DNA from: Methanobacterium sp.
GTDB taxonomy: Archaea > Methanobacteriota > Methanobacteria > Methanobacteriales > Methanobacteriaceae
Direction of reading: 5' to 3'
Assembly: GCA_015661405.1 (NCBI GenBank)
Contig: JACWMK010000067.1
Coordinates: forward strand, 1 to 9,970
Length of the DNA stretch: 9,970 bases
The position numbers and the translations under genes are program-made. The notes beneath the pieces are model-generated. The model did not search any database, was not told where the DNA came from, and was given only the letters and a program-made list of their open reading frames with translations. The stretch's first letter is position 1, and each line of letters opens with the position of its first letter. Of the stretch, positions 7,903 to 9,970 are shown one piece after another.

Positions 7903-7910
7903 TTTTTTTT
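7903..7910 (+). terminator. T8 run downstream of kinase 2
   Basis: Eight consecutive T residues lie about 35 bases after the kinase 2 stop. This is a plausible archaeal oligo-T terminator. No strong stem precedes it. Confidence 0.45.
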
Positions 7911-7931
7911 ATAAAAAATTTAATTAATAAG

Positions 7932-7952
7932 ATATTCTACATAAAAGAATAT
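7932..7952. repeat. Short inverted repeat (7-bp arms)
   Basis: atattct (7932-7938) pairs with agaatat (7946-7952) across a 7-base loop. It lies upstream of the kinase remnant and could be an operator or a weak hairpin. In such AT-rich DNA a chance match is possible. Confidence 0.35.
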
Positions 7953-8002
7953 TACCCCAATTTAAAACATTTAATTTATAATTTATCAATGGAGTTTAAT
8001 TT

Positions 8003-8169
8003 ATGGTTAATTCTAATGAAAGGATTGTTTATATTGATAAAGAAGTATGAGAAGTCTTCAGAAATGTTATCTGCAATATATACACTCAATTCGGACGCTA
8101 TCTCTCTAACTCGTGCGACTGATGGTGAAATTATTGATTGTAACCAGGTATATCTAAATCAAATCGGGG
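8003..8169 (+). pseudogene. Frameshifted N-terminal remnant of a PAS sensor kinase
   Basis: The ATG at 8003 has a good ribosome site (GGAG, 7991-7994) and encodes MVNSNERIVYIDKEV before a TGA at 8048-8050. This resembles the start of kinase 2 (MVKSNDMVDGIERE). Dropping one base near 8045 restores a frame that runs on as EYEKSSEMLSAIYTLNSDAI and then a PAS start ending in LNQIG, matching kinase 2 residues 20-55. The similarity stops abruptly at about 8169, where sequence from another gene begins. It is a dead start of a third kinase paralogue: one frameshift plus loss of everything after the first 55 or so residues. The frame as it stands is open from 7989 to 8192, but it is not a functional gene. 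Confidence 0.75.
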
Positions 8170-8253
8170 AAGGATTACCCCGGATATTATAATGCTGCAG
8201 ATATGGCTCGTAAAGATGAAGACGGTTACTTTTGGCTATTGGGCTGCGAATAA
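8170..8253 (+). pseudogene. Internal fragment of an acetyl-CoA synthetase
   Basis: In a different frame from the PAS remnant, bases 8170-8244 translate to KDYPGYYNAADMARKDEDGYFWLLG, then CE and a stop (8251-8253). This matches the conserved segment of AMP-forming acetyl-CoA synthetases, where 'GD-x-A-x-KDEDGYFW-x-LGR-x-DEV' precedes the hinge to the C-terminal domain. Only about 25 residues remain; there is no start, and the Arg-x-Asp that normally follows is lost. The intact family makes acetyl-CoA from acetate, ATP and CoA. It is a leftover from deletion or recombination, abutting the kinase remnant without a gap. Confidence 0.7.
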
Positions 8254-8417
8254 TTTGGGATTGATTCGTTGATCACAATTCTTTTCGTTATAGCTTTCAG
8301 AAGTATCATTACCTTGTTTTGAACTGTGGTTAACTTCTTGACGGGAAGCAATCCAGTATACTCCGGCAAATAAACGCTACCATTCATTACTATTGGGATG
8401 AATCTTAAACCTTAAAA
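8236..8417 (-). other. Unassigned stretch with a degenerate leftward reading frame
   Basis: Between the acs fragment and the terminator of the next gene no intact gene is seen. On the minus strand one frame ending at TAG 8238-8236 is open for about 45 codons (RLFAGVYWIASRQEV, then a polar stretch, ending NPKLFAAQ). It is broken upstream by another TAG, before which it reads on for about a dozen codons. A second minus-strand frame is also open over much of the same stretch. I do not recognise either product. The base composition is less AT-rich than the surrounding intergenic DNA, which fits a former coding region. It could be the end of a decayed gene or mobile element; this is inference. Confidence 0.3.
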
Positions 8418-8422
8418 TGGTA

Positions 8423-8452
8423 AAAAATAGGTTTATAGTTCTAACTATAAAC
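8423..8452 (-). terminator. Hairpin plus T-run terminator of the leftward membrane protein gene
   Basis: Bases 8431-8440 (gtttatagtt) and 8443-8452 (aactataaac) form a perfect 10-bp stem with a 2-base centre. Read leftward, the stem is followed by a run of six T (the A run at 8423-8428). It starts nine bases after the stop of the gene ending at 8461, as expected for an intrinsic terminator. Confidence 0.7.
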
Positions 8453-8460
8453 ACATCATT

Positions 8461-8970
8461 TTAGATACTACTTATTAAGCTTATTAAATAGGCTATTACA
8501 GGAAATATGATTAGATAAGAACATCCTGTTATGAAATGAGCTTTAAAGCTGTTATCAGCATCATGGCCTTTACCCCATTTGGACATTACAGTTGCAAATT
8601 CTTCATCAGAATAAAAATTTTTATGTCTTTCAGTTGCTACAACCGAATGAAGTATACGTGTAAAACCTAAGACAGATAGGGCTGCAAATGCTGCTGCCAT
8701 AATTGGAAATGGTCCTACAGTATTAGGGATTACAAATGTATAAAGTATTAGAAACCATAAAATAGGAATCACATCGATAATCATGAATCCTGAAAGAAAT
8801 CTTCTCATTGAACGATTTTTTTTAGCTTTATCCTTGGAGAAGAAGAGGTAGATATCAAATGTTCGGTACTTCCTTATTAAATTTATAACCGCAGTTAAAT
8901 AAACTCCAAAAAATAGTATTAGAGCATCTTTACCTGAGAATACGACTACAGTGTAATTAACATCAACCAT
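8461..8970 (-). CDS. Conserved-looking membrane protein of unknown function, four predicted helices
   Basis: A 169-residue protein from the ATG at 8970. A GTG at 8988 would add six residues (MGFKKI) but lacks a ribosome site, whereas the ATG has a G-rich gtgggg about 12 bases upstream. I do not recognise the family. Four hydrophobic segments are clear: one near the N-terminus (DALILFFGVYLTAV), one after a basic RSMRRF stretch (MIIDVIPILWFLILYTFVIP), one Ala-rich (FPIMAAAFAALSVLGF) and one at the very C-terminus (YLIIFPVIAYLISLI). Between helices 3 and 4 is a polar loop with HKNFYSDEEFATVMSKWGKGHDAD, probably cytosolic or a ligand surface. It lies downstream of the Rieske gene on the same strand, with a 73-base gap containing a T-run, so it may be separately transcribed. 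Confidence 0.75.
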   Translation of the reverse strand: MVDVNYTVVVFSGKDALILFFGVYLTAVINLIRKYRTFDIYLFFSKDKAKKNRSMRRFLSGFMIIDVIPILWFLILYTFVIPNTVGPFPIMAAAFAALSVLGFTRILHSVVATERHKNFYSDEEFATVMSKWGKGHDADNSFKAHFITGCSYLIIFPVIAYLISLISSI

Positions 8971-9007
8971 TATTTTTTTAAACCCCACATAATTAATTCA
9001 TTTAAAT

Positions 9008-9014
9008 AAAAAAA
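9008..9014 (-). terminator. T-run after the Rieske gene
   Basis: Seven A on the plus strand (seven T leftward) occur about 30 bases past the Rieske stop. This is a plausible archaeal oligo-T terminator between it and the membrane protein gene. Confidence 0.4.
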
Positions 9015-9043
9015 GTATTAAATTTTAGGAAAATAATAAAATT

Positions 9044-9373
9044 TTAAAGTTCGATGAATACAGTTTCATCTTTTACTGTTACTGGATAACTAGTTAAATC
9101 ACTTGATCCTCCACCAGTGAGAGTTTTTAATATGAAAGAAACGTCTTTAACAAGTTTTCCATTGGTTACATCATATTGAGAACCGTGTACTGGACAACTG
9201 ATAATATTATTTTCTAGTTTTCCAATAGGTAAGTACCCACCCATATGTGGACATACTGCTGTTACAGCATAGAACTTTCCATCAACATTTGCTAAAAGAA
9301 TATACGCGTATTTAACTGTAAAACCTTTCATCGACCCTGCGGGTACATCTGAAACATTACATACTTTTTCCAA
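9044..9373 (-). CDS. Rieske [2Fe-2S] ferredoxin-like protein
   Basis: A 109-residue soluble protein that is essentially one Rieske domain. The cluster ligands are Cys41 and His43 in CPHMGG and Cys60 and His63 in CPVHGSQYD, the standard C-x-H and C-x-x-H pairs. These bind a [2Fe-2S] cluster through two Cys and two His. There is no signal peptide or membrane anchor, so it is not a cytochrome bc1-type Rieske protein but a small ferredoxin-like electron carrier, as in the NirD/BphF-like group. The start is TTG at 9373, since MEKVCNVSDVPAGSM is the typical family beginning and no in-frame ATG is better placed; ggggga lies about ten bases upstream. Its redox partner is not in the window. It has its own likely promoter at 9447-9456. 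Confidence 0.92.
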   Translation of the reverse strand: MEKVCNVSDVPAGSMKGFTVKYAYILLANVDGKFYAVTAVCPHMGGYLPIGKLENNIISCPVHGSQYDVTNGKLVKDVSFILKTLTGGGSSDLTSYPVTVKDETVFIEL

Positions 9374-9415
9374 CCTTAAACATCCCCCAATATTTTAATT
9401 TAAACTTTTTCCAAC
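9363..9415. repeat. 12-bp direct repeat at the Rieske gene start
   Basis: actttttccaac occurs at 9363-9374, covering the first codons of the Rieske gene, and again at 9404-9415 in its leader, 41 bases apart. It may be a small duplication of the gene start or a repeated binding site. Confidence 0.5.
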
Positions 9416-9420
9416 TAAAA

Positions 9421-9462
9421 GAGACATCTGATTCAATAAAGCATATTTATTATATATGTCTC
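9421..9462 (-). promoter_or_regulatory. Rieske promoter with a bracketing inverted repeat (possible operator)
   Basis: Read leftward, atatataata (9456-9447) is a good TATA element, predicting transcription start near 9422-9426. The 7-bp arms gagacat (9421-9427) and atgtctc (9456-9462) are exact inverted copies. One touches the TATA box and the other sits at the predicted start site. That placement would suit a repressor controlling the Rieske gene; the regulator is unknown. Confidence 0.45.
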
Positions 9463-9583
9463 ATTTAATTGTTAATAATATATTTGTCCGTTTTAATAGA
9501 AATAGATTTACTATCAACTTTATTTCAAACATCTACAAAGATTAAGATGTGTAATTTTAAACAGATTAATCAGAAACATTTAA

Positions 9584-9970
9584 TCATGCATAGTGGTGGG
9601 GAAGTTTTCTTAAAGCAGCATATATTGGAAGGAATAATATGTATACTAATGTGCTCGAACTAACAATTATATATGAAAGCATAACAGCCAATAGAGCGAT
9701 TAATATGAATGCTTCATTACGTTTTTTACTGTAATTTATCAGGGTTTTATTTACTTTTTCTTGCATGAGATTTTTTCTTATGGCATAATTCAAGTTGATA
9801 TAAAGTAATAATGCTATTGCCAGCATGTTAAGATTAAAAATGACATTGGGAAATATATAACTCCCGTATTCACCCAGTGAAGAGGCTGAAAATGGTACTA
9901 TCACTATAAATAAAAGCCATATTAAAGTTATCCACAATAAAGTGTTGTTAATTATTTTTATCTGATTAAA
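9584..9970 (-). CDS. TMEM175/DUF1211-family potassium channel, C-terminal part, 5' end outside window
   Basis: The leftward frame is open from the right edge to TGA 9586-9584, giving 128 visible residues; the gene starts beyond the window. A TTG at 9937 is in frame but is more likely internal, because the residues before it (IKIINNTL) flow into LWITLIWLLFIVIVPF. That segment, followed by SASSLGEYGSY, matches the conserved middle of TMEM175/DUF1211 proteins ('L-x-L-L-F-x-x-x-x-I/V-P-F-x-x-x-x-x-GEYG'). Bacterial and archaeal members are about 200-residue, six-helix proteins that form tetrameric K+ leak channels. About four helices are visible here; the N-terminal filter helix with its RxxxFSD motif would lie outside. 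It is upstream of the Rieske gene but separated by 210 bases that contain the latter's own promoter. Confidence 0.75.
   Translation of the reverse strand, partial: FNQIKIINNTLLWITLIWLLFIVIVPFSASSLGEYGSYIFPNVIFNLNMLAIALLLYINLNYAIRKNLMQEKVNKTLINYSKKRNEAFILIALLAVMLSYIIVSSSTLVYILFLPIYAALRKLPHHYA

Noticed and set aside
8431..8452. Perfect 10-bp palindrome as an insertion-sequence end or attachment site
   Set aside because: Its position just after a stop codon, followed by a T run in the direction of transcription, is explained simply by a terminator; no second copy was seen.
9469..9663. Plus-strand frame overlapping the TMEM175-like gene end
   Set aside because: It overlaps a better-supported gene on the other strand and has no protein-like features.

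Overview
The window looks like part of a methanogenic archaeon's chromosome, most likely Methanobacterium or a close relative (inference). The reasons are the very AT-rich intergenic DNA, archaeal TATA-like promoters, GTG/TTG starts, multi-PAS histidine kinases of the 'YVASHDLQEPLR' type common in that group, and a probable methanogen output domain at the left edge.

Layout. Bases 2-235 hold the end of a cysteine-rich regulatory protein. Bases 419-1825 encode histidine kinase 1, whose first PAS domain appears internally deleted. A 391-base gene-free leader (1826-2216) precedes a three-gene rightward block: a PF14907-type nucleotidyltransferase (2217-3356), an ABC exporter with fused membrane and ATPase domains (3429-5249), and the truncated start of an S24/S26 signal-peptidase-like protein (5308-5478). 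Bases 5598-7868 encode histidine kinase 2, with four PAS domains and a kinase core very similar to that of kinase 1. Bases 7869-8460 are a gene graveyard: a frameshifted PAS-kinase start, joined to a short piece of an acetyl-CoA synthetase, then unassigned sequence. The right end is leftward: a four-helix membrane protein (8461-8970), a Rieske [2Fe-2S] protein (9044-9373), and the C-terminal part of a TMEM175/DUF1211 channel running off the window (9584-9970).

How it fits together. The most interesting part is the nucleotidyltransferase / ABC exporter / S24-S26 peptidase block. This gene combination is familiar from ribosomal peptide (lasso-like) clusters. Here there is no precursor, cyclase, B1 or B2 gene in view, and the peptidase is cut short. 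It is best read as a partial or decaying peptide modification and export island lying between two paralogous sensor kinases. Several broken or internally deleted genes (kinase 1 PAS, peptidase, PAS/acs remnant) suggest recombination among repeated kinase genes has shaped the locus. No response regulator, tRNA, rRNA, CRISPR array or intact insertion sequence was recognised.
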